Shown: positions 34,130 through 42,108 of the stretch, piece by piece | How positions within the stretch are numbered: position 1 is the stretch's first letter | Layout: each line of letters opens with the position of its first letter | Source: an uncultured Eubacteriales bacterium | GTDB lineage: Bacteria; Bacillota; Clostridia; Christensenellales; Aristaeellaceae | NCBI GenBank assembly: GCA_902795275.1 | Contig: CADBKQ010000004.1 | Coordinates: forward strand, 1 to 64,000 | DNA length: 64,000 nucleotides | Reading direction: 5' to 3' | Notes under the pieces: model-generated | Told to the model about the DNA's origin: nothing | The model's database searches: none | The model's input: only the letters and a program-made list of their open reading frames with translations | Position numbers and translations under genes: made by a program

Positions 34130-34558
34130 TCATTCATCCTCCAACATAAATCTCAGCGCTTTGTTGTATTTTGTCTGCCTGTCCACATCCCGCATTGTTA
34201 TCCGGGGAATCCTTGACAGATTGCTGTTATCAATCAAATCGCTGATCTTTACGCGTCTGGCTATGGGATTCTTCTTCACGCGGACAAGGTAATCCTCCCA
34301 CTCCTCGCCGTCTCGTCTGCTGATGGCGTCCACGGCGGCGGCAGTCTCCGGGCCGAATTGAGCTTCAATTTCGCGAAGAGTAAGCGCGGTATCCTCTACC
34401 GTGTCATGGAGCCAGCCGACCACCTGTTCTTCGGGACTGGAAAGCCGGAAGGCAACTCTTTCCGGATGCGTGACGTAAGGCTCACCGGCCTTGTCAACCT
34501 GGCCGGCATGGTAATGATCAGCCCATGCTTTTGCTGTTTCGATGTCTTTGCTTAACAT
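34130..34558 (-). CDS. Small HD-domain hydrolase (RelA/SpoT HD_4-like)
   Basis: A 142-aa protein consisting only of an HD domain: HAGQVDKAGEPYVTHPERVA, the HD pair in VVGWLHDTVEDT, and the final metal/Asp helix KISDLIDNSNL. The pattern is that of small MESH1/SpoT-type (p)ppGpp or nucleotide hydrolases, without a synthetase domain. ATG at 34558 follows AGGGAG at suitable spacing; the upstream in-frame codons to 34693 have no homology. Single gene; (p)ppGpp as substrate is inference. Confidence 0.75.
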   Translation of the reverse strand: MLSKDIETAKAWADHYHAGQVDKAGEPYVTHPERVAFRLSSPEEQVVGWLHDTVEDTALTLREIEAQFGPETAAAVDAISRRDGEEWEDYLVRVKKNPIARRVKISDLIDNSNLSRIPRITMRDVDRQTKYNKALRFMLEDE

Positions 34559-34748
34559 TTCTATTGCTCCCTTCATTCTCTCTGCGGAAATGCCCGCTTT
34601 GCGAACTTCGGCCCGATGCCACGGACAATGCCCAATTCCGGGCAGTATAATACCTGTCAAGAGGATTTTTGCAGGAGAGTGTATTGATATCATTCAAGAT
34701 TGTCTATCCACAAGGCATGACATTTTTCTTGTCTCTATCTTACGTTCT

Positions 34749-35762
34749 TCATACCGAATCACGTTCCACCAGTACGGATGGAAGCAGGATACGTTTAGGC
34801 AGCGTTGCGTCACCATGCACACGGGCGGCTAAGGTCCGCGCCGCGGCGATGCCCATTTCGATTGTGGGCACGTCGATGGTGGTCAGGGGCGGATTGGCGT
34901 ATTGGCTCATTTCAATATTGCTCATGCCGATGACCGCCACCTGCTTAGGCACGCGAACGTTCATCTGGTACAGCGCGCGCAGGGCGGCCATGGCCATCAG
35001 GTCGCTGGCGGCGTAGAAGGCTGTGGGCAGGTTTCCGCAGCGGACTGCGTTTTCCACCAGCTCCATACATTTTTTATCGTCCCATTCGCAGTCCAGCACC
35101 CATTCCGGCTTCACTTCCAAATCCAGATCCCGCATGGTTTCCAGATAGCTGCGGAACCTGCGGGAGCGTTTCAGCGGGACGTTCCCCGTGCCGCTGCCGA
35201 TGAATCCGATTTGCCGATGGCCTTTTCCATAGAGATATTCCACGGCCATCCGGCTGACCCGCAGATGGTCGTACTCGATATTGTCGATGGGCATATGGCC
35301 GGTGTCGATGCCGACGATGTGGGGGATGCGGGAGAGGAGCAGCCGGAACAGCGGCTCAGCCAAAGGCCGCATCATGACCAGCCCGTCCAGGCCCGCATGC
35401 AGGAAGCGCTCCAGCATCGCCGGGTTTTCCAGTTCCTGCTCCGTATGAATCAGGGTGACCATGCCGCCCTGTTTTTTTAGTTCCTCTTCGATGCCGCCCA
35501 AAATGGACAGATAGAAAGGGTCGCTGTATTTGCCTTTGGTGGACGCCAGCAGGCAGCCGACGGAAAACCGGCTGTCCGCCGCTTCCGGTTTGCAGGCGCA
35601 GTTTTTCTTCACCAGCGGCTTGTAATTCAGTTCTGCCACCGCCCGAAGCACGTTCTGCCGCGTTTCATCTGTGGTTTTGTATACCTGATTGTTGTTCAAA
35701 ATGCGCGAAACCGTAGCGGGAGAAACGTGGGCAAGGCGGGCGACATCCCGGATACTGGCCAT
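34749..35762 (-). CDS. LacI-family transcriptional regulator
   Basis: A 337-aa LacI/GalR repressor. The N-terminal HTH reads MASIRDVARLAHVSPATVSRILNN, then the hinge, then a periplasmic-binding-like effector domain (VGCLLASTKGKYSDPFY, GLVMMRPL, GIDTGHMPIDN, GFIGSGTGN). It is divergent from the oxidoreductase/ABC-uptake operon, 223 bp apart, and the gap carries a promoter with a palindromic operator. It most likely represses that operon and responds to the imported sugar or its derivative. A CAPEA-type cysteine pair (NCACKPEA) in the linker is unusual. Confidence 0.9.
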   Translation of the reverse strand: MASIRDVARLAHVSPATVSRILNNNQVYKTTDETRQNVLRAVAELNYKPLVKKNCACKPEAADSRFSVGCLLASTKGKYSDPFYLSILGGIEEELKKQGGMVTLIHTEQELENPAMLERFLHAGLDGLVMMRPLAEPLFRLLLSRIPHIVGIDTGHMPIDNIEYDHLRVSRMAVEYLYGKGHRQIGFIGSGTGNVPLKRSRRFRSYLETMRDLDLEVKPEWVLDCEWDDKKCMELVENAVRCGNLPTAFYAASDLMAMAALRALYQMNVRVPKQVAVIGMSNIEMSQYANPPLTTIDVPTIEMGIAAARTLAARVHGDATLPKRILLPSVLVERDSV

Positions 35763-35921
35763 CCCGGCGCTCCTTTCCGCGGATGAAACACCCGCACGTT
35801 GTTTCTTCTATCATAGTCTGAAACAGGAATTCTGTCAAGCCCGCATGGTTCTGTCTTTCCGTATAAATGCGGTTACATGTGTATTCTGCTCTTTATTTTT
35901 CCGAAAAAGAAAGATTACATC

Positions 35922-35950
35922 TTGACACAGAATGAAACATATGATATTGT
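35922..35950 (+). promoter_or_regulatory. SigmaA promoter of the oxidoreductase-ABC operon
   Basis: TTGACA (35922-35927), 17-bp spacer, TATTGT (35945-35950). Confidence 0.8.
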
Positions 35951-35960
35951 TTAGTAAACA
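35948..35960. promoter_or_regulatory. Palindromic operator, probably for the LacI regulator
   Basis: TGTTTAGTAAACA, a perfect 6-1-6 palindrome overlapping the -10 box and start point. LacI-family operators are short palindromes at this place; binding by the divergent regulator is inferred. Confidence 0.7.
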
Positions 35961-35985
35961 GTACGCTGCAACGGAGTGAAAGCAA

Positions 35986-37245
35986 ATGGAATTTGTGTTG
36001 ATCGGAGCCGGCCAGCGGGGCATGATTTATTCGCAGTACGCACACGGGAAGGGACATGCGATCACCGCCGTCGCGGAAAAGGATGCGGTCAAGCGGGAGA
36101 TTGCCAGGAAAGAACTCGACATCCCCGCGGAACGCTGCTTTGCCGATGCCGCCGATTTGCTGGCCCAGCCCAAATTAGGGGACGCCGCCATCATCGCCAC
36201 CATGGACCGGGATCATTTCGGCCAAGCCATCCCCGCCATGGAGAAGGGCTATCACCTGCTGCTGGAAAAGCCCATTTCCCCGGTGCCGGAAGAAGTGCTG
36301 GCCATTGAGGAAAAGGCCCGGGAGACGGAACGCCTGGTGGTGGTATGCCATGTGCTGCGCTATTCCCCCTTCTTCCGGGAGATCAAAAAGCAGCTGGATT
36401 CCGGGGCCGTCGGCCGCATCGTCACCGTGCAGCACAATGAAAACATTGGCAACTTTCACATCGCCCATTCCTTCGTGCGCGGCAACTGGCGGCGCAGCGA
36501 CACGGCCAGCCCGCTGATCATGCAAAAATCCTGCCACGATCTGGACTTGCTGGTGTGGCTGGTGGGCAGCGGGTGCAGGCAGGTGGCGTCCTTTGGCGGG
36601 CTGGCCTATTTCAAGGCGGAGAACGCGCCGCAGGGCGCGGCGATGCGCTGCGCGGACTGTCCGCTGAGGGACACCTGCCGGTTCAGCGCTTACAAAGCCT
36701 ATCTGCCCGTGATGGGCAATTGGCCCGCCACGGTGCTGACGGAGAACCAGACGGAAGAAGGACTGCGGGAAGCCATCCGCACGGGGCCCTACGGACGGTG
36801 CGTGTTCCATTGCGACAACAATGTGTGCGACCATCAGGCGACGGTGCTGGAATTTGACAACGGCGTGACCGCCACCTTCAACCTGAGCGGGTTCACCAAC
36901 CGCATCGCCCGCACGCTGAAAATCATGGGCGAGGACGGAGAACTCCGCGCCAACGAATACACCAACGAAATAGAAATCATCCGGTTCGCGGCCAACGGCG
37001 TGGATCGCTGCGAATCCCGCGTGATCCATCCCGAACTGACTGCCAGCGGACACGGCGGGGGAGACGCGGGCATCGTGGAAGATTTCCTGGCGCTGCTGGA
37101 GGGACGGCAGGCGGAAGCGGCGTCCGACATCCGTTATTCGGTGGAAAGCCATATGATGGCCTGCGCCGCCGAGGAAGCCCGGCTGACCGGTACGGTGGTG
37201 CGCATTGCGGACTTCCGCCGGCGCCATGGAGGGACGCGGCCATGA
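35986..37245 (+). CDS. Gfo/Idh/MocA-family oxidoreductase
   Basis: A 419-aa NAD(P)-dependent sugar oxidoreductase: Rossmann GAGQRGMIYS near the N-terminus, the EKP motif in HLLLEKPIS, VCHVLRYSPFF, and KSCHDLDLLVWLVG with the catalytic-site histidine. A cysteine-rich insertion (CADCPLRDTCRF) may bind metal and occurs in some clostridial members. First gene of an operon with an acyltransferase-like gene and an ABC sugar importer, so it probably modifies the imported sugar. The ATG at 35986 has GGAGTGA upstream. Confidence 0.88.
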   Translation: MEFVLIGAGQRGMIYSQYAHGKGHAITAVAEKDAVKREIARKELDIPAERCFADAADLLAQPKLGDAAIIATMDRDHFGQAIPAMEKGYHLLLEKPISPVPEEVLAIEEKARETERLVVVCHVLRYSPFFREIKKQLDSGAVGRIVTVQHNENIGNFHIAHSFVRGNWRRSDTASPLIMQKSCHDLDLLVWLVGSGCRQVASFGGLAYFKAENAPQGAAMRCADCPLRDTCRFSAYKAYLPVMGNWPATVLTENQTEEGLREAIRTGPYGRCVFHCDNNVCDHQATVLEFDNGVTATFNLSGFTNRIARTLKIMGEDGELRANEYTNEIEIIRFAANGVDRCESRVIHPELTASGHGGGDAGIVEDFLALLEGRQAEAASDIRYSVESHMMACAAEEARLTGTVVRIADFRRRHGGTRP

Positions 37246-38477
37246 CCCGGGAGCGCTTTGAGCAGTTGATCCGGGTCACCGGCCCCATCGCGCCGGAGGG
37301 AATGGAAGCATACATCGGCGACCTGTCCTGTTCCGAAACGGAGCTGCTTCCTAAAGAAGTATTGCAGTTTACCCTGGATTGGAACCATGTGCCGCTGGAT
37401 CAGCAGGCCCAACTGATGTCCGCGCTGGACGCGGCGAACGCTGTGCCCGAGCTGGTGGAGCTGGCCCATGTGATGGCGCTGGACGCCGTGCGGGCGCTGA
37501 ACCGCTGCACGGCCATCGACTTCCAGCCGCCCAAGCCCGCCTGCCTTTCCGGCTTTGACCGGGACGCTTTCGCGTTCCTCTATTCCCAGCTTTGCGTGAT
37601 CGAGGGGCGGAAAGCTCTGCGGCGGCGGGGCGTGCCGGAAAAATACGATATGGATATTCCCGAGCGCATGACCCGCAAGCAGCTGCGCAAGTTCGTGGAA
37701 ACGGGCGATATCACCTTTGACGATTATCCCTGGGACATGAATTTCTACTGCTGCTGCATTTTCCTGATGGACCGGTTTTATTTCATTCCCTACCGCTGGG
37801 AAGGCGCGCCCCATGCCTGGCGCAATCCGGAAACGGGCGAAGTCACAGCCCTGTGGGAAGGCGGCGTGAAGGTGCGCCGGGACGGGCAGCTGGATGGCGT
37901 GAACGGCGTCCATGACCCGGACGCTTTTGAAACGGTCTTTGCGGAAACGGAAGAAACGGTCACCGGCAATCCCGTTTCCCCGGAGGGGCGTATCCTGCCG
38001 GAAGCCATCGCGCTGAATAAGCGCCAATGGCAGCCCGCCCTGCGGGACGGGGATTATCTGCTGGCTCTGCACATTCCCGGCGGCATGGGCTACACCCCCG
38101 AGCGGGTGAAGCGCTCCTGCGAAATGGCGCTGGCCTTCTATGCGCGGTATTTCCCGGAATACCAGTATATCGGTTTCTGGAGCGAATCGTGGCTGTACGA
38201 CCCCGGCCTGGCAAAGATCCTTCCGCCGGACAGGAACATCGTCCGGGTGCAGCGGCAGTTCTACCGCTATCCCACCATGGAGGGCGACGATATGACCCGC
38301 CTGGAGGTGCTGGGCGACGCGAAAGCGGACTACCGGGAACGGAAACCGAGGAACAGCCTGGAGAGGGGCCTGTTCGCCGCCTGGGACAGGGGAGAAAAGT
38401 TCCACGATACCGGCATGTTCCTGCTGAAAGAAGAAGTGGAGAAAGTCGGAACCGACCCGTATTGGAAAGAGGTGTAG
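37242..38477 (+). CDS. Acyltransferase-domain (GNAT-like, DUF5596) protein
   Basis: A 411-aa cytosolic protein. Overall layout and segments such as RMTRKQLRKFVETGDITFDD, then LALHIPGGMGYTPERVKRSC and YIGFWSESWLYDPGL resemble proteins annotated as acyltransferase-domain with GNAT-like N- and C-terminal domains, often found beside Gfo/Idh genes and LplB-type transporters. I am not sure of the reaction. The ATG overlaps the oxidoreductase stop by 4 nt (ATGA), so the two are coupled. Confidence 0.55.
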   Translation: MTRERFEQLIRVTGPIAPEGMEAYIGDLSCSETELLPKEVLQFTLDWNHVPLDQQAQLMSALDAANAVPELVELAHVMALDAVRALNRCTAIDFQPPKPACLSGFDRDAFAFLYSQLCVIEGRKALRRRGVPEKYDMDIPERMTRKQLRKFVETGDITFDDYPWDMNFYCCCIFLMDRFYFIPYRWEGAPHAWRNPETGEVTALWEGGVKVRRDGQLDGVNGVHDPDAFETVFAETEETVTGNPVSPEGRILPEAIALNKRQWQPALRDGDYLLALHIPGGMGYTPERVKRSCEMALAFYARYFPEYQYIGFWSESWLYDPGLAKILPPDRNIVRVQRQFYRYPTMEGDDMTRLEVLGDAKADYRERKPRNSLERGLFAAWDRGEKFHDTGMFLLKEEVEKVGTDPYWKEV

Positions 38478-38480
38478 GCC

Positions 38481-39452
38481 GTGGAGAACAAAAAGCGCGG
38501 TTTCATCTGGGAAATGAAGCACAACGGCACGCTGTATATCATGTGCGTGCCGGCGCTGCTGCTGCTTTTGCTGTTCTGCTATCTGCCTCTGGGCGGCATG
38601 TACATGGCGTTTACCAAGTTCAACGTGGTGGACGGCATCTTTGGCTCCCCCTTTGTGGGCCTGCAGAACTTCGGCTATTTCTTCAACGGCAACCCCTACG
38701 CCTGGAACGCCATCAAAAATACCCTCATCATCAACTTCTGGGGCCTCATCCTCGGCACGGCGCTGCCCATCACCCTGGCGATTTTCATGAACGAGATGAA
38801 AAACGGCCTCTTCAAGAAAGTCGCCCAGAGCGCCATGTTCTTTCCCTACTTCCTGAGCTGGGTGGTCGTCGGCGCGATCCTGTACGGCTTCCTCACCGCC
38901 AATTTCCGGGTGGACCGCCGCTCGGGGGAACTGATCCTCACCGGGGCCAACGGCGTGATGAACCGGCTGCTGCTGGCTTTCGGCCAGACGCCCATCCGCT
39001 GGTACGCGGAACCGAAATACTGGAAGCCCATCGTGATCCTGCTGGACGTTTGGAAGTGGGCGGGCTATAACTCCATCATCTACATGGCCGCCATGGCCGG
39101 GTTCGACGGCTCGCTGTACGAGGCCGCCACCATCGACGGGGCCAGCCGCTGGCAGCAGATCATCCGCCTGACCCTGCCTATGCTGAAACCCAACGTGGTC
39201 ATCCTGGTGCTCATGAGCATCGGGCGCATCTTCTTCGGCGATATGGGCATGATCTGGGGCCTCGTGGGCCAGAACAGCACCATCCTGGACGAGGTGAACG
39301 TGATCGACACCTACGTGTACACCTCCATGCGCTCCATGGGCTTTGGGTTCAGCACAGCCATCGGCCTGTGCCAGAGCGTGATGGGGCTGATCATGATCCT
39401 GATCGCCAACTGGGCGGCCAAGAAGATCAACGACGGGGAGGGGCTGTTCTGA
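38481..39452 (+). CDS. Carbohydrate ABC transporter permease (LplB-like)
   Basis: A 323-aa permease with six predicted helices; the EAA loop EAATIDGASRWQQIIRLTLPM contacts the ATPase. FCYLPLGGMYMAF and the long N-terminus before helix 1 are typical of LplB/YteP importers of oligosaccharides or uronides. GTG at 38481 with GAGGTG upstream. It forms a pair with the next gene (TGATG overlap). No ATPase is encoded in the operon; the MsmK-type ATPase at 53.5 kb could serve it. Confidence 0.9.
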   Translation: MENKKRGFIWEMKHNGTLYIMCVPALLLLLLFCYLPLGGMYMAFTKFNVVDGIFGSPFVGLQNFGYFFNGNPYAWNAIKNTLIINFWGLILGTALPITLAIFMNEMKNGLFKKVAQSAMFFPYFLSWVVVGAILYGFLTANFRVDRRSGELILTGANGVMNRLLLAFGQTPIRWYAEPKYWKPIVILLDVWKWAGYNSIIYMAAMAGFDGSLYEAATIDGASRWQQIIRLTLPMLKPNVVILVLMSIGRIFFGDMGMIWGLVGQNSTILDEVNVIDTYVYTSMRSMGFGFSTAIGLCQSVMGLIMILIANWAAKKINDGEGLF

Positions 39453-40372
39453 TGAAAAGGAATGAACACGACGCGCCGCATCCCATACGCCAGAGCAAAA
39501 ACGACCGCTGGGTGAAAATCGCCGCCTATGCCTTCGTGGGCCTGTTCGGGCTGATTTGCCTGTATCCCCTGCTCCTCACCGTCACCGTCAGCTTCACCCC
39601 GGAAAGCGTCATCGCCTCGGACGGCTACCGGCTGATCCCCCGGGAATGGACGCTGGACACCTACACCTACATCTTCGCCCACAGCGGCGCGCGCATCCTG
39701 AAATCTTACGGCGTCACGGTGCTGATCACCGCCGCGGGCACCCTGGGAGCCATGCTGATCACCTGCATGATCAGTTATGCCATTTCGCTGAAAGAAATGC
39801 GCTACCGCAACGTGATCGCTTTCATCTGCAATTTCACGTCCATTTTTTCCGCCGGTCTGGTGCCCTGGTACGTGGTGTGCGTGAACTGGTACCACCTGCG
39901 GGATTCCATCTTTGCGCTGATTATTCCCGCCATGTTCAGCGTGTGGAACATGTTCCTCATGCGCACGTATTTCAGCGCCATTTCGCCCAGCTTGTACGAC
40001 GCGGCCAAGATCGACGGCGCGGGACACTGGACGATCTTCTTCAGGGTGGCGCTGCCGCTGTCCAAGACCGCGCTGCTGACGGTGGGCATGATGTACGCCC
40101 TGAGCTACTGGAACGACTGGTGGCACACCCTCATGTTCATCAGCGACCGGAACCTGTACCCCCTGCAATACTACCTCTATTCCATCGTGTCCAACGTGAA
40201 CGCCATTTCCTCGGGCCGCGTTCCTTCCGGCGCGGCGGCCTCCATCCGCCTGCCTGCTGAAACGGTCAAAATGGCGGTCACTATCATCACCATCGGCCCC
40301 ATCATTTTCCTCTATCCCTTTGTGCAGCGCTACTTCGTCCGCGGCATCATGACCGGCGCGGTCAAGGAATAA
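39452..40372 (+). CDS. Carbohydrate ABC transporter permease (LplC/YtcP-like)
   Basis: A 306-aa partner permease: FVGLFGLICLYPLLLTVTVS, six helices, EAA loop DAAKIDGAGHWTIFFRVALP, and C-terminal YPFVQRYFVRGIMTGAVKE, a signature of the LplC/YtcP group. ATG 39452 overlaps the previous stop (TGATG). Together with the LplB-like gene it forms the membrane channel for the binding protein that follows. Confidence 0.9.
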   Translation: MKRNEHDAPHPIRQSKNDRWVKIAAYAFVGLFGLICLYPLLLTVTVSFTPESVIASDGYRLIPREWTLDTYTYIFAHSGARILKSYGVTVLITAAGTLGAMLITCMISYAISLKEMRYRNVIAFICNFTSIFSAGLVPWYVVCVNWYHLRDSIFALIIPAMFSVWNMFLMRTYFSAISPSLYDAAKIDGAGHWTIFFRVALPLSKTALLTVGMMYALSYWNDWWHTLMFISDRNLYPLQYYLYSIVSNVNAISSGRVPSGAAASIRLPAETVKMAVTIITIGPIIFLYPFVQRYFVRGIMTGAVKE

Positions 40373-40424
40373 TCCCGTAACTCAAGCGGAGATCCGCTTA
40401 TGATAAAACAAGGAGGAATCACCC

Positions 40425-41879
40425 ATGAAAAAACTGCTGTCCCTTGCGCTGGCCCTGATGCTGGCCCTGTCCCTGGCGCTTCCCCTGACGGCGCTGGCGG
40501 AAGATCTGGAGGAAATCACCATCCTCTATCCCGGCGAGGAAACCGACGAAATGGCCGCTTTCCTGAATGGCGCGTTCGCGGAGAAGGTCAAGAACGAGCT
40601 GAACATGAAGGTCAACTTCCGCTTCCTGTCCTGGGCGGATTACTGGGATCAGAAGAAGCTGATGCTGGCCGCCAACGATCCCATCGATCTGTACTGGGAC
40701 GGCCTGCCCGACCTGCCTTCTATGGTAAACAACAAGGAAGCCCAGCCCCTGGATGAGCTGCTGGCGAAGTGCTGGCCCGAATCCATGAAGGAAATCATTC
40801 CCGACAGCCAGCTGGCGGGCGGCAGGATCAACGGCGTGCAGTACGGCATCCCCTCCGCTTACGCGCCTTCCTCCGGCATGTTCCAGTTCGTGTGCCTGCG
40901 GCAGGATCTGCTGGAAAAGGTGGGCATGACCGAAGTGAAGACCGCCGACGACCTGCGGGAATTCGCCCTGCGGGTGCAGGAGCAGCTGCCCCAGTTCAAG
41001 GGCCCGGCGGACATCATCTTTAAGCCCCTGACCCGTAACTTCGCCGAGGAGCAGTACACCTGGGTCGCCTCCCAGGATCTGGTGGTGTTCGGCGAGGAAA
41101 GCAAGCAGGCTTACAGCTATGCCCACACCCAGGCGTTCCAGGACGTGGCGAAGTTCAACCGCGAAATGTTCCTGGACAGCCTGTACGGCGATGAAGTGGC
41201 CATCAAGTACAACGAGCGCGACAGCCGCATGCAGACCGGCCTGTACCTGTGGGTGGAAGGCTCCCTGGGCAAGGAGAACGAGATCATCGGCAGCGTGAAG
41301 GTGGCCGATCCCGACGCGGTGCTGAAAAACTACCTGCTGGCGCCCGAAAAGCCCCGCTACATCAACGCCACCGGCGGCGAAGTGCTGTGCGTTCCCTATT
41401 CCGCCAAAAACCCCGAAGGCGCGCTCAAGTTCCTGGCCTGGCTGTGGGGCAGCCAGGATAACTACCTCTTCTGCCTCTACGGCGAGGAAGGCAAGGACTG
41501 GAAGCTGGATGAAAACGGCCGCCTGGTCACCCTGTCCGAAACTGCCCGGGGCGACGGCTACTTCTATGAGTGGATGTTCCGCAACGCCAATTACCAGGTG
41601 TTCGGCGAGGGCGTGACCGACGAATACATCGAGATGTACCGCCACTGGGACGACGACGCCAAGGCCTCCGCCATGCTGGGCTTCGCCTTCGACAACACCG
41701 GCTTTGAAGCCATCGAGACCGCCTGCATCGAAGCCTACAAGAAAGTGGAACCGATCCTGTACGGCTATGTGGATTTTGAAACCGAATATCCCAAAGCCAT
41801 CGCCGAACTGGAAGCCGCCGGCATCAATGAGTATGTGGCGGAAGTGAACCGGCAGCTGGCTGAATTCATGGCGAAATAA
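40425..41879 (+). CDS. Extracellular sugar-binding protein (family 1-like)
   Basis: A 484-aa solute-binding protein. Signal peptide KKLLSLALALMLALSLALPLTALA then AEDLEEITILYPGEE. The body resembles LipO-type family-1 binding proteins linked to LplBC permeases. No lipobox cysteine is present, so surface retention must be by another means, which is odd for a Gram-positive binding protein. The last gene of the operon, followed by a terminator. Ligand unknown. Confidence 0.85.
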   Translation: MKKLLSLALALMLALSLALPLTALAEDLEEITILYPGEETDEMAAFLNGAFAEKVKNELNMKVNFRFLSWADYWDQKKLMLAANDPIDLYWDGLPDLPSMVNNKEAQPLDELLAKCWPESMKEIIPDSQLAGGRINGVQYGIPSAYAPSSGMFQFVCLRQDLLEKVGMTEVKTADDLREFALRVQEQLPQFKGPADIIFKPLTRNFAEEQYTWVASQDLVVFGEESKQAYSYAHTQAFQDVAKFNREMFLDSLYGDEVAIKYNERDSRMQTGLYLWVEGSLGKENEIIGSVKVADPDAVLKNYLLAPEKPRYINATGGEVLCVPYSAKNPEGALKFLAWLWGSQDNYLFCLYGEEGKDWKLDENGRLVTLSETARGDGYFYEWMFRNANYQVFGEGVTDEYIEMYRHWDDDAKASAMLGFAFDNTGFEAIETACIEAYKKVEPILYGYVDFETEYPKAIAELEAAGINEYVAEVNRQLAEFMAK

Positions 41880-41900
41880 CAATATTGTTTTCAAGCAAGA

Positions 41901-41926
41901 AGGGGAGCGGCTTTGCTCCCCTTTTC
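41901..41926 (+). terminator. Rho-independent terminator of the first ABC operon
   Basis: GGGGAGC and GCTCCCC around a short loop, followed by TTTTC. Confidence 0.85.
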
Positions 41927-42045
41927 TTTGCTTTCACTTGATTGGACGGAAATTCACAAGAAGTCTATTCGCTCCTGCTATAACAGGAAGGGCAGGCATT
42001 CCGAACGTTTCGCCCCCGCAAAGGGGAAGGCTTTGGACGCCTCTC

Positions 42046-42074
42046 TTGCTAAATCGCCCCGAATCCGGTATAAT
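42046..42074 (+). promoter_or_regulatory. SigmaA promoter of recD2
   Basis: TTGCTA (42046-42051), 17-bp spacer, TATAAT (42069-42074): the same hexamers and spacing as the MBL hydrolase promoter. Confidence 0.8.
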
Positions 42075-42108
42075 AATCCACAGTATACCAAGGGAGGAGG
42101 GCGAGGCG

